DNA of 64,000 nt from Bufo bufo (GCF_905171765.1 NC_053392.1:405894565-405958564); one strand, 5' to 3'. Shown: positions 32,690-44,765, numbered from the stretch's first letter. Numbers and translations are program-made. The notes: generated by a model not told the origin, from the letters alone.

Positions 32690-32998
32690 TATGTTACAGC
32701 CAAAGATGGTGGTATGTGCCAGGTTGTGGGACCCGCTTGTTGTCATTACATAGACCCGCAGGGTAATTTGCAAGTTAAGGTGGGTCTAGAGAAAATGGCG
32801 GATCTAAGGGATAAATGGTTGGACGCACATAAAGCTGATAAATACTCATAGTGAGGAGACACTTTTTCCTTTCTCAATCCTGCCAACTGGTTTAAAGGGC
32901 TAGGTGGCTGGCTAATGGGGCTTATTAAAACAGTAGTACAAGTAGTGCTAATTATACTAGTCATTTACATTATAATCAATGTTTATGTGTATCAATAA
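32690..32998 (+). pseudogene. env: ERV env, TM C-terminal half
   Basis: Continuation of env beyond the hAT. The TM ectodomain motif CX6CC is present (first Cys codon 32717-32719, CC at 32738-32743), the class I/D-type signature for disulfide linkage of SU and TM. Two adjacent in-frame stops (TAG TGA, 32849-32854) follow. Further on, in the same frame, come a tryptophan-bearing juxtamembrane stretch and a long hydrophobic membrane anchor, with a very short tail ending in TAA (32996-32998). The frame is kept across the hAT insertion if one copy of the 8-bp duplication is ignored. The cytoplasmic tail is unusually short. Confidence 0.88.
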
Positions 32999-33005
32999 AG
33001 TTTGT

Positions 33006-33020
33006 AAAAAGAAGAAGAAA
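33006..33020 (+). other. Candidate polypurine tract of the ERV
   Basis: AAAAAGAAGAAGAAA, eight bases after the env stop, where plus-strand priming should occur. The sequence after it does not start with TG. Confidence 0.5.
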
Positions 33021-33332
33021 CAATATCGAGATCATTGAGAGTATCTGTGGTACTGTTTCCCACCCTGGAAGGAATCCCAAAGGACAGAATGGGATTAGCT
33101 TGTTCTGAAGTACTTCTGAGCGATGACAGTCCACAGATGTCTCAAAGATGGAGGATCGATTTTCGCACTTAATGAGTTTTGTCTAATCTCATACACTGCT
33201 AGTAGGGTACATTCAGTGCAGATTACGTGTGTTTTTTCCTCACAAATTCTCATGCGCGTTTTGCAATGAAGGGTGGGTTTGGGTTAGTTGTAGTGTAGAT
33301 TTTATTATTTTCCCTTATAACATGGTTATAAG
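33021..33332. other. Expected 3' LTR position; no LTR recognised
   Basis: By eye this stretch does not match the 5' LTR halves (2380-2669, 3609-3824), nor are the R/U5 landmarks (AATAAA with GATCACTGAGTGTCG) found downstream. The 3' LTR may be deleted after its U3 start, or too diverged. Nothing else is seen. Confidence 0.45.
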
Positions 33333-34070
33333 TACGGATGAGCGCGAATATTCGAATAGCGAAATATTCATACGAATATTACAACTTCGTAAATTTGCGA
33401 ATATTTCGAATATATTAAGATATATTCTTTATAACGAATATTCGTTTTTTTTCCATCTGAACCCATTAGTCATATTGGTAATTTACTTTAATATCACTAA
33501 ATTAGTGCTAGTAATTTACTGTCACAAATTTTGTGATAGTAAAAATTACTACTATCACTAATGGGGTGGCTTGGTAGAATTGTCGAATATAGCGCTATAT
33601 AGCGCTATATTCTCAATCTTCGTCTATTCGACCAAGCCAACCCAATAGCATATAGTAGATTAAAGCCCTTATGTGACGCGATTCGCGCGTATATTTAATT
33701 GCCGATTTATCGCATAACATAAACTATCTTACATAAAGAGGAAAATTATAAATCAGTAACGATTCTCATTAGTAATGAGAATCGTTCCTGATTTATAATT
33801 TTCTTCTTTATGTAAGATAGTTTATGTTACGCTATTCACTCGCATATTTAATTGCCGATTTATCGCATAACATAAACTATCTTACATGAAGAGCGCTATA
33901 TTCTCTATCTTCATCTATTCGACCAAGCCAACCCAATAGCATACAGCCCTTATGTGACACGATTGACTCGCATATTTTATTTCCGATTTATCGCATGACA
34001 TAAACTATCTTACATAAAGTGGAAAATTATAAATCAGTAATTAGAATCATTTAGAATACAATACGTTCGT
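33333..34070. repeat. hAT-like palindromic repeat with degenerate left tip
   Basis: Starts with TACGGATGAGCGCGAATATT, a degenerate form of the hAT tip at 10436. Contains a large palindrome around 33765: arms CATAAACTATCTTACATAAA and the complement, then GATTCTCATT against AATGAGAATC. A second arm set begins near 33840. No right tip or duplication found. Confidence 0.65.
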
Positions 34071-34099
34071 TCGCGCGCACATAATAGCGAGCGACATAG

Positions 34100-34690
34100 A
34101 AAATAATTAACTCACCTCCTCCATAGCTGCCGGTCTCTGCTCTTTCTTCAGGACCTGTGGTGATGTCACTGAGCTCACCACATGGTCCAATCACATGGTC
34201 CATCACCACGGTGATGGACCATGTGATTGAACCATGTGATGTGACGTCACCACAGGTCCTTTAGCCGGCAGCTCATTATTAAAAAAGTAAGAAGAGATCG
34301 GCAACTACGCGTTCAAGACGAGGAGGTGAGTTATTTTTTTTTCTTTTTAATCCCTCAATCCACATTTTACTAAGCATTCTGTATGAAGAATGCTATTATT
34401 TTCCCTTATAACCATGTTATAAGGGAAACTAATAAAGATCGGGTCCCCATCCCGATCGTCACCTAGCAACCATGCACTTGCTTGCGGATGCTTGCAATTT
34501 TTTGGGGGCCTGCGTTGCGTGAAAAACGCACAGAATAGAGCATGCTGCGATTTTCACGCAACGCACAAGTGATGCGTGAAAATCACCGCTCATGTGCACA
34601 GCCCCATAGAAATGAATGGGTCCGGATTCAGTGCGGGTGCAATGCCTTCACCTCACACATTGCACCCGCGTGGAAATCTAGCCCGTGTGA
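34100..34690. repeat. Palindromic frog-type repeat (hairpin centre 34206)
   Basis: Arms TTAACTCACCTCCTC (34108) and GAGGAGGTGAGTTATT (34319) face each other. Near the centre CACATGGTCCATCACCACGG meets its complement. 34364-34430 has two further hairpins (AAGCATTCTG/AGAATGCTA and CCCTTATAACCATGTTATAA). 34430-34690 is GC-richer with CGTGAAAATC motifs. The block resembles a widespread anuran interspersed repeat; no coding sequence. Confidence 0.6.
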
Positions 34691-35127
34691 AAGAGGCCTC
34701 ATGGATCTGCAAAAACGCTTCCGTTACCATAATACAACCGCATGCATCCGTCATGAACGCATCCGGTTGTATTATGCCTTCTATGGCCATGACGGATCCG
34801 TCATGAACACCATTGAAAGTCAATAGGGGACAGATTTCCATTTTCAATTGTGTCAGAGAAAACAAATCCGTCCCCATTGACATACATTGTGTGCCAGGAC
34901 GGATCTTGCTCTGCACCACATGGCGGATAGAAAAACGCTGCAGGCAGCCTTTTGGTGTACGCCTCCAGAGCGAAATGGTGACTGAACAGAGGCAAACTGA
35001 TGCATTCTGAGCATATCCTTTTCCATTCAGAATCCATTAGGGCAAAACTGATCCGTATTGGACCGCTTCTGAGAGCCCATGACGAATATCAGAAACGGAA
35101 AGCCAAAACGCTAGTGTGAAAGTAGCC
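34691..35127. repeat. MITE fragment ending CTAGTGTGAAAGTAGCC
   Basis: Contains repeated CCGTCATGAA units (34740-34810) and ends with the same tip as the element at 30973-31994. Probably a non-autonomous DNA element; left end not fixed. Confidence 0.5.
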
Positions 35128-35490
35128 TATTGCCTCATGCACACAACCGTAGTTTTGGTCCGTATCCGATCCGCATTTCTTGTGGATGGGATGAGGACCC
35201 ATTCAATTCAGTGGGGTTGCAAAAGATGCAGACAGCACACTATTTGCTGTCTGCATCCCAAAGTCTGTTCCACGGCCCTGTCTATTTAGTGGACAAGAAT
35301 AGGCACTTGAAACATACTGCAAGACCTGTGGAAGAGAAAATGTGGGTATCCGGTATCTGGAGGCCAAAACCAGGAGTGAATTTAAAAAAGAGAAGTCATA
35401 TCTGTCCTGTATGCTTTCTTTCCTTTTATGATACACTCCTTATTTTGGGTTCCAAAACTGCACCAGAAGGCCTGACCGTGTGTCCATACC
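35128..35490. repeat. MITE-like repeat with GCCTCATGCACACAACCGT tip
   Basis: The tip is close to that of the element at 1852. The interior has an inverted pair GATGCAGACAGCA/TGCTGTCTGCATC (35226-35260). The right end near 35470-35490 (GACCGTGTGTCCATACCC) is degenerate. Confidence 0.5.
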
Positions 35491-37911
35491 CTTAGGAAAG
35501 GTACGAAGAAAAAAAGTGCCACTCTCAGGGTAGCCAATAATGACAGTTAGATATCCCCCAAAAGGGTGAAAGGTGGTGTCAAAGGAACCAATCCAGCAGG
35601 ATAGTATGTCAGAGGAATCTCATCAAGTGTATTAATGGCAGTAAAAATAGAAGGGGTGCCAAGTGAAGCTGCAAAAGGTGTCAGCTGCAAAAGAAAGCTT
35701 TGGCAGGGTCCACCAAAGTACCCGACTATTTTAAGAGGAAGAAATAATGGTTTAAGGAGGGAGCTCCCTCGGGAGGGACTAGATGAGAACAAGTAGGTAT
35801 GGTGGCATGGAGAAAAGTCTCATACTGAAAGGTAATAAAAACACAAGACATAGACAATAATAATAATAAACATGAATAAAATAAAATATTAGTCAACTCA
35901 CTTTGCTAGGGGGTCGTCTCCAGGATAAACTCAAGACACCTGGGACGATTCACCCCCCCCCCCCCCCCCGGCCGGGATCGCATGTAGTGTAGTGGAGTTT
36001 GAAGTCGGCAAACCGGTCGTGCAGTGGAGATGGAGATCAGCACATGGGTCCCAAGCTTCTGGTCAAACTCTTTATTCAATAAATGTACGGCTCAACACGT
36101 TTTGGGGGCTTTTTTCCATACCCCCTTCATCAGGAGAAAATACATAGAGCCTTTTTTTTTCTCTCTTCGACGTGTCCGCCATACCCTTAAACAGACAAAT
36201 TCATTCTAGCTGAAACTTAAAGAAAGTTACTAAGGATAAGCAAATTAATTCATAATGTACTGGGTTTGTTACGAATTTCATAAAAATTAATCCGTCAAAT
36301 GAACCCAAAACTAACTTACATGACCCTGGGAAGAAGCGGAGGGGAGGGCTTTCCTTGATCAGCTCAGAGGCTGAAAAACAGCCTCATCAGCCAATCAGGG
36401 GTGGCAGCAGGCGAAAGGTGTCGGTGCAGAAAAATCTGATGTCATTCTGTGTTCAGCTGTTGATGAGGGTGAATGGATCTATGCAGTGTCTGACAGAAAA
36501 TAATTTACACAGTATACAGAGGCACAATCAAGCATCTATTCTAGTGTAACAGGTACAGTGTAGGGAAAGAATAGAAATAAATAATTGTGTAGAATACTAA
36601 GGACTTGGATCACTTAAAGGTTTGAGGGAGTGAGGGGCTGGGGCACAGTGCTTAATAATACAGCTGCTGCAGCACCTCATTCTGCGTTACAAAACCATCC
36701 ACCTGCAATAACAAAAAATTCATTTGAACAGAGAGAGAGCTATTCCCCCCCCTCCCAAAACCTCAAGTTTCTACATAGGCTTACTGCCAGCACAGCACCC
36801 CAATACCATTCAGCTTTTTTTTTTTAACACTGAGCAATAGCACATTTATTTCAGTGTATAATATCCGTGCTATTAAACTGGTAGCACTATAACAAAAGCA
36901 TTTCACGACAATAACTCCATATTCATACCAGTGAAATTAAACGTAAATTACACCGTAGAAAGAAATATTACCACCTTTCCTGCATCATTATATTGGTGGT
37001 AGGAGTGTGCATTATCGCATTAAAAGTTTGAAATCTGTGCTTTTTAGTACAGAAATTTTAACCCAGCACTGTGAAATGCAAATTATATATTATATAGTAT
37101 AGTAAATATTAGCCATTCCTGCATCGTTATATTAGTGGTAGGAGGTAATATTCACACTGCACGGTTGCAACATGTGTTTTATAGTACACTAATATCTTTT
37201 TTGACTCAGCATTGTTAAACACAAATTACACAGTGGACAGAAATATTACTGATGCCAATACTGCATTATTCTCAAAGTAAATAGTCAATAGCACTGTGTT
37301 TGTAGAAAAGGAAGAACATTTAATTGCACCTCTGTCTTTGAATTACAGAAAACACACCTCTAATTTTGCTATACCCGTTCCATAATTTGTGTGACTGTGA
37401 ACCAACCAAACCCGTGACATTTTGGAAATGTGTGAGTTTTACATTAGTTTTCATTAGGACTGATGATAAAATGTCTGGAAAATGGAAGAGTACAAAACAA
37501 AAGACCCATGCCTTATCATCTGAGAGTCAGAGTCAGAATGTGTTTATTAGCAGCATCAGACATTTGGATAGTAGTAGTAGTTGCATTTGTAATCACATTA
37601 GTGGTGGTAGGGGCAGTGGTAGCAACAGTGGCAGTCAGGGCAAATACAGAGCAGAGAATCAGGATGGGGCCAAGGAATCAATGATGACATATCATAGTCT
37701 GCTAAAAGCAACGGGGATGGTGAGGACCATGATGATGATTGTGTGTTGGACAAGCCTGAGAGCCAAACCGGGGTGCTGAGATGAGACATCAATGGAGAAG
37801 GGTGGTGGCCACTATGGAAATAAAGAGTGGAGCCAATGTGTGGCCAAAACCTCTTAGAGAACTGGCAGGGCCGTATCTGCTTATATTGTGGTCAGCTCTT
37901 GAACTAGTGAT
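35491..37911. other. 2.4 kb without recognisable genes
   Basis: Contains a run of 17 C at 35953-35969. A hairpin-like block near 36090-36140 has CAACACGTTTTGGGG and CCCCCTTCATCAGGAG (a similar motif pair occurs at 55045-55095). From 36840 to 37360 the sequence is AT-rich with recurring GTAGCACTATAAC-like words. An ORF at 37366-37779 (serine/glycine-rich) shows no family signature. Confidence 0.4.
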
Positions 37912-38493
37912 TGTCACACATGTGACAGGTGGTAGAAGATCTGAAAGACTGGCTGCACATCAGTGATCTGACAGCTTCTTTTGGGTTCACTTTGTCTATG
38001 GGTTGCTGGGATGTCCACACCTCCTTTTCAGGTGTAGATCATGTGACCATTACTACTCCCTTCTCAGTCTGGCTTTACCCATCACTCCTAGCAGTTGATA
38101 GCTTATTCTGGTTGTAGATCGTTTGGTGTCTGGATCTCGGTTGAGTTCCTGCTTTGCATTTACCCAGAGTTAAGTGTCTTTCCTTTTTGTATTGTGTTTA
38201 TTTCTCTGTCTCTTGGTACTAGACCTGAGGCAGACTCTTGTTCCTTCAGCTGGAAGGAACAGGTCGTCTGTGTCCCAATCACTATGTTCAGGGCCTTCTA
38301 GGGTGATCCAGGCTTAGGTTCCTGTGGATGAACAGTCCTACCATCGGGGTCTGTTTATTCTGTTAGCAGTCAGGGCTCGGGTTAGGATTTATTAGGTGGC
38401 GACCTTCCCCCTTTCCCTAGTTTGCAGGCCTGGTACCTTCTCCTTCCCTTTTGTGTTTGGTGTGGAGTTCCCCTCCCACACCATGCCGTGACA
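37912..38493 (+). repeat. 5' LTR of the plus-strand Gypsy element
   Basis: Begins TGTCACACATGTGACAGG and ends CACCATGCCGTGACA, TG...CA ends, 582 bases, 45 bases upstream of a Gypsy gag ATG. Same end sequence style (TGTCAC...GTGACA) as the LTR at 24736-25263. No 3' partner in the window. Confidence 0.65.
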
Positions 38494-38537
38494 TTATCAA
38501 CCACCAAAACCGCCATTTTGTTTGTGTCAGTGCGGCG

Positions 38538-39775
38538 ATGGATCCAATCTCTGCACTAGTTGGACAACTACAGGGGCTGTCTTTGGAGGTAGCTGACCTC
38601 CACAAAACTGTCTCGCAGATCCAGAGACCTCAGGTGGCTGGTTCTGACAGTGGGAATCAGTCCGTCCCTGAACCTAAGGTTGCTTTCCCAGACAGATTTT
38701 CTGGGGGCAGTGACAATTTCAGGCTGTTTAAGGAATCATGCAAATTATATTTTAAGCCACGTCCTCATTCTTCTGGTGATGAGAGTCAAAGAGTGGGTAT
38801 AGACATTAGTGTTGAGCGCAAATATTCGAAAAGCAAATTTCTTTTGCAAATATCGGCACTTCGAGAATTTGCTAATATTTATAATATAGTGCTATATATT
38901 TGTAATGACGAATATTATATTTTTTTAACACAGTACATATCAGGTGATCATCCCTTCCTTCTTCTAGCTTGTGGGCCAATGAAAAGGCTTTGTCACAGCT
39001 TAGCAACATCCCTAGCAACCAATGGAAAAGTTGCATACCCCACGCCGCTATTTTGCGCACATTACACGAATAATACATTGCTGATTTTCGCAATCAAGAA
39101 TATAATCTCGAATTTGCGAATTCACTAATATATGACGAATATTCTACAAAATATTAGTGAAATATTGCGAATTAGAATATTGCCCCTGCCACTCATCACT
39201 AATAATAAAGGTCATTGTGCAAAGGAGACGCTCAGGCGTGGGCTTTTTCTTTGCCGACCGGATCGCAGTCCCTCCAGTCGGTAGATCCGTTTTTCAGAGC
39301 TCTAGGTCTGATCTACGATGACCCGGATTGAATTTCCCTGGCCAAGACCAAGTTGCGTGGTTTACGCCAGGGAAAGTGGTCTGCGGAGATCTATTGCTCT
39401 GAATTTAGGAGATGAGCTACTGATACAGCGTGGAATGATCCAGCTCTCTGTAATCAATTTTGTCAGGGGTTATATAAGAGGCTGAAAGATGCGTTGGCCT
39501 TTCACAAAAATCCGGAGTCATTGGAGGCAGCTATGTCACTTGCTATCGATAGACGTCTGAGAGAGAGAGAGATCTAAGGTCTCTCACTCCCAGGATGAAC
39601 TATCCTATGAGGTGGCGGCTTCCTCTACCACTTTGGGTGAAGAGACACTTGAGTGTATGTCTGGTGACGAGCCCATGCAGTTGGGGGGAGCTACCACTAG
39701 ACCTGTGGGAAATAATGTTGGTTAAAAGAAAGGAGCCTGTTTTTTCTGTGGTAAAAAGGGACATTAATGTATGTC
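38538..39775 (+). pseudogene. Gypsy gag (plus strand), split by a hAT MITE
   Basis: Starts MDPISALVGQLQGLSLEV and stays open to the MITE at 38807 (AFPDRFSGGSDNFRLFKESC is the usual gag start of this lineage). After the MITE (39202) gag continues with many frame changes: words matching SAEIYCSEFRR, WNDPALCNQFCQGL and ESLEAAMSLAIDR can be read in alternating frames, the same family as gag at 27704-28950. It ends near a broken zinc knuckle (CFFCGKKGH, about 39738). Most of pol is missing after that. Confidence 0.82.
38807..39201. mobile_element. hAT-type MITE inside Gypsy gag
   Basis: Begins TAGTGTTGAGCGCAAATATT and ends CACTCATCACTA, the same tips as the giant hAT. 395 bases. The flanking eight bases (ATAGACAT and ATAATAAA) agree only partly, so the target duplication has decayed or is misjudged. 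Confidence 0.8.
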
Positions 39776-39983
39776 CCTACATTTACAATAATCACTGCAG
39801 AAAATGCACCAAAATGATACGCAACTAACAATAATAGCTAATTCCTTAAGCCGATCTTAAAAGCTGAGAACTTGGCAATAGCTTCCAGTTAGGAACATAT
39901 CGGAGCCCCTCATGCACCACATCACGGTATCTCAGCAAGCATGAGGTCCTACCACTAAACTACCCATGGTGTGTGTGAACAGG
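39776..39983. other. Junction sequence between Gypsy gag and the next MITE
   Basis: No similarity seen; replaces the protease and RT of the Gypsy element. Confidence 0.4.
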
Positions 39984-40358
39984 GTCTGAACAGTGCTAGA
40001 AACCAACTCATAGCCAGACTCTCATATGCCTCCATAGTGGTATCACCAATGCAGTGTGAGGTAGAATAAAGCTGTGAGCCACACCCACAACAGACCATGT
40101 GACACAGAAGCTACAAGGTGCAAAAGAACGTTACCAACAAAATGAAGTGGCACATTCCATACACATAAAGAAAAAAACTCACTGAAAAAAGTGGTAGCAA
40201 CGGGTGGAAATGCTCCAAACCCAAACACTGTAGCATGTCTATAACTGTTTCCCAGCAATTCCTCCGCATGTGGTCCGCAGATAACGGCAATCCCCAGCAA
40301 AAAATGCGTAGATTGGAGGATGCCGGGGCTGTGAGTTGGTTTCTAGCACTGTTCAGAC
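39984..40358. mobile_element. MITE with 27-bp inverted ends
   Basis: Ends GTCTGAACAGTGCTAGAAAC (continuing CAACTCA) and exact complement at 40332-40358. 375 bases, no coding content. Target duplication not evident, so the superfamily is open. It sits between gag and RNase H of the broken Gypsy. Confidence 0.75.
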
Positions 40359-40965
40359 TTCTTCTCTAAGAAACTCTCAGCCGCTGAAAAAAATTATTAC
40401 GTGGGTAATAGGGAATTGCTGGCCATTAAGTTGGCTTTTGAAGAATGGTGTCATTGGTTGGAAGGAGCAATTTATCCTATTACAGTGCTCACTGATCGCA
40501 AAAATCAGGCTTACTTGGAGTCAGCTAAACGTCTGAACCCAAGACAGGCCAGATAGTCGTTGTTTTTTACCAGTTTAAATTTCATTGTCACCTACTGTAT
40601 GAACCTGGAGTTAAAAATATCAAGGCTGATGCCTTGTCACAAATTTTTCCTGGGGGAGGTGATTCGGAAGATCCTGGCCTGATATTGTCTGAAGGGGTAG
40701 TAATATCTGCCCTATACCCCGACCTTGAGGCAGAGGTGTTGGAGGCCCAGGGAGAAGCAGCGGATTCTTGCCCTCGGGGGAAGTTGTTTTTTCCTTCTAA
40801 GCTACGTCACAATGTGTTCGAGGAACATCATTGTACTGTTCTCACAGGACATCCAGGGAGCAGATCCACTGTCGATCTTATATCTCGTAGAATCTGGTGT
40901 TTGGGTTTACGCAAGTGTGTTGACGACTATATGTCAGCTTGTAGTACAAAAGGAGAAAGCCCCAT
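40359..40965 (+). pseudogene. Gypsy RNase H end and integrase zinc region (plus strand)
   Basis: [17 protein letters not shown] and [12 protein letters not shown] begin the segment, then [19 protein letters not shown] and, after one stop and a frame change near 40600, ADALSQIFPGGG. Integrase N-terminus follows: VFEEHHCTVLTGHPG and SACSTK give the His/Cys zinc-binding pattern. The frame then leaves the family at about 40965, so the DDE core and chromodomain are absent. Companion of the gag at 38538. Confidence 0.85.
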
Positions 40966-42449
40966 GAAGAAGGAGGATAGGAATAAGGAAGATGTGCTGC
41001 CACTGGAGGAAGAGTCAGAGGTGTAGGAGCAGGAGGATGATGATGACAATGATACCAGCCACAACACCCAGTCATCTCAGGGGAGAAGGTGGTTCCAGAA
41101 AGAACTGGCTTCACATGCACACTGGCCAGAATGGCAAGCTGTATGCTTGCTTACATACTGACAGGCACATTATTCACATCAAACAGTGGGATAATTAGTG
41201 GATAGCTATGCTGACTCTCGCCATCAAACCAAAATGGGGGAATGCTTTCCTCCTGCCGATAGGTAAGACAAATTACTTTATTACCAGGAATCACTGTGTA
41301 TGCAGCTTGCCTTAGCTTTTGGTGAGCAGATGCCTGCTGCCAGCATGTCTGAAAGGGAGGCCCTCTCCACCCACAGAACCCCCCACCTGCCGCCATCTCC
41401 ACTGCCAAAAGCAGCAGAAGCCGCAGCAGCCAGTTCAGTCTCATCAACATGATAGAACAATTTTTTTCACATGCCACTCCAGGCTGAGGCAAATAAGCAA
41501 ACCCAAATAAGGAGACCTACCACCTCAACACCCAGGTTCAGTTCTGACTGGACTCTGGCCATACTCCAGTGCATACCATATTCCCTTCCCCCATGGACTT
41601 CTGGGCAGGCAGACTAGAATACTGGCCCAGTATGCTTCACTGTCAAGTCAAAGAGGGTTTTCAGCATGGCAGGGAGTATGGTGACACCCAAACGGACAAA
41701 GTTGTCCTCCATAAGTGTCCAAAACATCACTTTTGTTAAAATGAATGAGGCATAGATCCAAGCAGTGTCGGACTGACCAGTGGAGAACTGAAGGATCCTC
41801 TTCACTAACTACATTGCTCTAGAATGCCAGCAGAGCACTAGCATGGGCCATCAATGGACCATCTTTGCTGCTTCATAGTGCAGCCAAGTCTCAGTACAGA
41901 GTGCTTCAGGAAGATCCTGTCTCCCCTCCCTCTCTAGTACTATTAGTACAGTTCAGTTTCCTGCTACAGAGACTACTATGTAGTCTGCAATAACAGGAGA
42001 GAGAGAGGAGACTGAACAGTGACACAGGAAGTGCTACAGAAAGAAGATCCTGAGTCTTTCACTCTCAGAAGTCCATACATTCTAGGCTTTACACTGCCAG
42101 CACTAGCTGTCCTCCATCTCAAGGCCTCCCACTGACATTCATCTTCCTCCCCCCTGGGCTCCCCTCCCCTTAAAACAGTATAATCTAATACATTACTCCA
42201 AGCCACAACAAAAAGGTATAAACACTGTACAGTATAACAATTATCTTGCTTGCAGTGTATGGCCCCATTTGTTTCACGTTATTGTATTCTGCAGGTCTTT
42301 ATTCTCCTTTTTCTGTACTTAAATATTTACAGACCAGCAATCTGCAAAAAACAACCCAGCATTTTTGTGTCATGTTTCCCCTTGCATTTGACTTACAAAT
42401 TTTACGTTGATAATGATTAAAATTTCCTTACTGGCCCAGCGCTGCACTC
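40966..42449. other. 1.5 kb without recognisable features
   Basis: No long ORFs with motifs, no clear repeats by eye. Short runs of acidic codons near 40960-41060 come from GA-rich sequence. Confidence 0.4.
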
Positions 42450-42700
42450 CCCAATGTACAGTAATGACACACTCCAGGCACTTCCTGGATCTTGTGCCGT
42501 ACATTCTGTACATTACTCAAGCCTGGTTACAACGCACAATATACGCGGGTTGCGCCTGCATAGTCATACAGCCTCTGGCACTGACTGCTCACAGCGCCCG
42601 AGGCTGCCTGACTGTACAGATGCAACTGCGATACACTGTGGGTTGTAACCAGTGAATGTATAGCACATGATCCAGGAGGTAACGCTGAATAAAAATGGTG
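42450..42700. repeat. Imperfect palindrome, about 250 bp
   Basis: The arm CTTCCTGGATCTTGTGCCGT (42480) faces the complement of CTCCTGGATCATGTGCTATA (ending near 42679). TGGTTACAACGCAC faces TGGTTACAACCCAC. The fold centre is near 42585. Both strands therefore give similar peptides, which are not genes. Confidence 0.75.
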
Positions 42701-44284
42701 CCTCAGCAATCATCTACAACACAGTTCAGACATTGATTTTTCAAAACTGAACACATTATATTATTGCTTAAAAGGAGGGTGGGCCCTCAGAATAAACTCC
42801 TCTGGTGGGCCCTATGTACCAAAGTCCGACACTAGATACAAGAGAAATTTCACCCTCCTCTGGCTGAGGCCGATGAATAGATATGACTTTGCTAACAGTG
42901 CTTTCTATTGCCACTGCTGCTGTCTGCTTGACTACCATCATGTTGACTCCTTACCATCATGTCCAATACCATATGGCTACTGTTGCCGCCATCATGCTAC
43001 TGCCACTGTCTGCCTACCTGCCAACATGTTCCGTACCATATGGCAATTGCAACCGCCACTGCCACCACCGCTGCTGCTACTCCTCATTTCTAATCCCCTA
43101 CTGCCACCCCTATTATCACTACACCGCAGCCACTACTACTATTACTGCAACCTCTTAACAGCCAATCCACTCCCTTGTATGCCCCATGCTATGCTGCTAG
43201 CGCTGACGCTACTGTTGTGGCCACATTTGCTTTACCCTTTCTACATCCACATTGTAATCCTGCTGCTTCCAATTAAAAGGGAGAATTTTTCTAGGCTTGT
43301 TCAAAACGAGACACCCTTTGTTCTGACAATTATAACTTGTGCACGTGGTGTATACATACAAGCAAGCATTCTGTCTCCATTAACGCATAATATTTGGACG
43401 CTTGGTGCCAACAAGCCACTGTTTCTTCTGACAAGTAACACTTGTCTGTCATACGAGCACTCATTCTTCCCCCGTTAATGTGTCAATTTTGAATGCTAGG
43501 TCCCCAACAAGCCACTGTGTTTTTATTTTTATAACACCATATATGTTTAAATAAGCGACAAATTTTGGAAGCTTTGGAACATGAAGAAGCATAAAACGTG
43601 TGACAGCTCAGTGTATTTTTAAATACATAGCTACTGATTCGGGTCCGAACCAAACTTTTAGAAAAATTTGGCAAACCTGAAATGAACCAAATCTCAAGAG
43701 GTTCGCTCATCTTTAAAAGATACCAAAAGGAGTTTGCGCAATTCCAATAAGCCTCAGCTGTACCAAAATGTATGTGCACTGCATTTATGCAAACAAATTC
43801 AATTCCCATCATTTAGAAAGCATGAATGATTTTTTGAAAATTATACTGTCATCTGCTTAAAGCTTACTTCTTCGTTTCCTCCCCGGTGTTCAATAGCTGT
43901 AGAAAATCAAGAAAAATCAGGTGCTCCAATTCAGAGAGGAACACAATTTCAATTAAACCTCTGACTAAAATCAAAATGGTACTAGACAGCAGAAGTAATA
44001 AACTGCTATTTTTTGTTTGTGTGTCAGGAATATTATTTAAAGACTGTCAGTTCATTCTCCCATATAAATGGTGCTGATTTCCCATTTCTATCCACTTGTT
44101 AATAAAAAAGAAAGCAGGCGAACATATCCTAACAAGTTATTGGTCAAAGATAAGTTTAAATCTAAATTTGTATTCATGAGTAGGGTATTGTCCATCTCTT
44201 GTGGGCCTCCTTCACACCCCCTTAACCCCATTCTGACCCAAACTTAACAATAACACACTGAGACCAGTTCGGATTTAAATGGCC
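42701..44284. other. 1.6 kb, low-complexity CCACTGCTGC-type tract and nothing else clear
   Basis: 42880-43200 is rich in CCATCATGCTACTGCCACTG-like trinucleotide words, giving an uninformative open frame (42873-43478). 43280-43480 has two related ACGAG/ATTAACG blocks. The rest is AT-rich without recognisable content. Confidence 0.4.
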
Positions 44285-44765
44285 ACAGCAGCCGTTTATT
44301 AATAAATACATAACATAAATAAACATAACTACAATTGTTTATTCCCTGACGAGGGAGGTCCTTGAAGCCCCAAAAACTCGTTATCACGACTCCCCAAACT
44401 GGCCCATCCATCTTGCCTCCAGCCGTAAAACACCAGCTCGGAGACCAACTGACGGACAGTTACACAAGCCAACTGTCCAACCATGGGAGTCCAGCCCCAC
44501 CATTGAGGCCCTCCCATTCTCCCGAAGTATCCGTACCACCAACTTTGAGGACCTCCCACCGCCAACGACGCGCAACCTGACAACCTCCCTCAGGCTTGCG
44601 CGTTCCTCCACAACCTAAGAGCCCTCTCGATCCCACCTTGTAGATCCAGTGACCACAAATCAATCCCCACGGCATTTAAGTGCACCCCGTCCACCCTCCA
44701 AAAAGCCCCAACACCCGGCTCCAGCTCCTCATGCCGCACTGCCACCGCCCCATTCCTGGCCATGA
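44285..44765 (-). pseudogene. SGNH-hydrolase-like end of a YR retroelement
   Basis: Minus strand: [19 protein letters not shown], then [17 protein letters not shown] and [17 protein letters not shown] followed by a conserved glycine is the last block (DxxH) of SGNH hydrolases. The sequence fuses in frame with RNase H of the Gypsy at 44766, but this is a breakpoint, not a real fusion. Since DIRS-like tyrosine recombinase and RT lie on the same strand at 47793-49806, the segment may be the downstream part of that element, now separated by the Gypsy. Activity cannot be judged; only the last block is visible. Confidence 0.5.

Noticed and set aside
33021..33332. 3' LTR of the ERV
   Set aside because: Position is right but I could not match it to the 5' LTR; left as unassigned.
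37366..37779. Serine/glycine-rich 137-codon ORF
   Set aside because: Low-complexity codons, no domain; adjoining sequence looks like repeat debris.
42873..43478. 201-codon ORF as a gene
   Set aside because: Built on CCACTGCTGC-like low-complexity sequence, no homology pattern.
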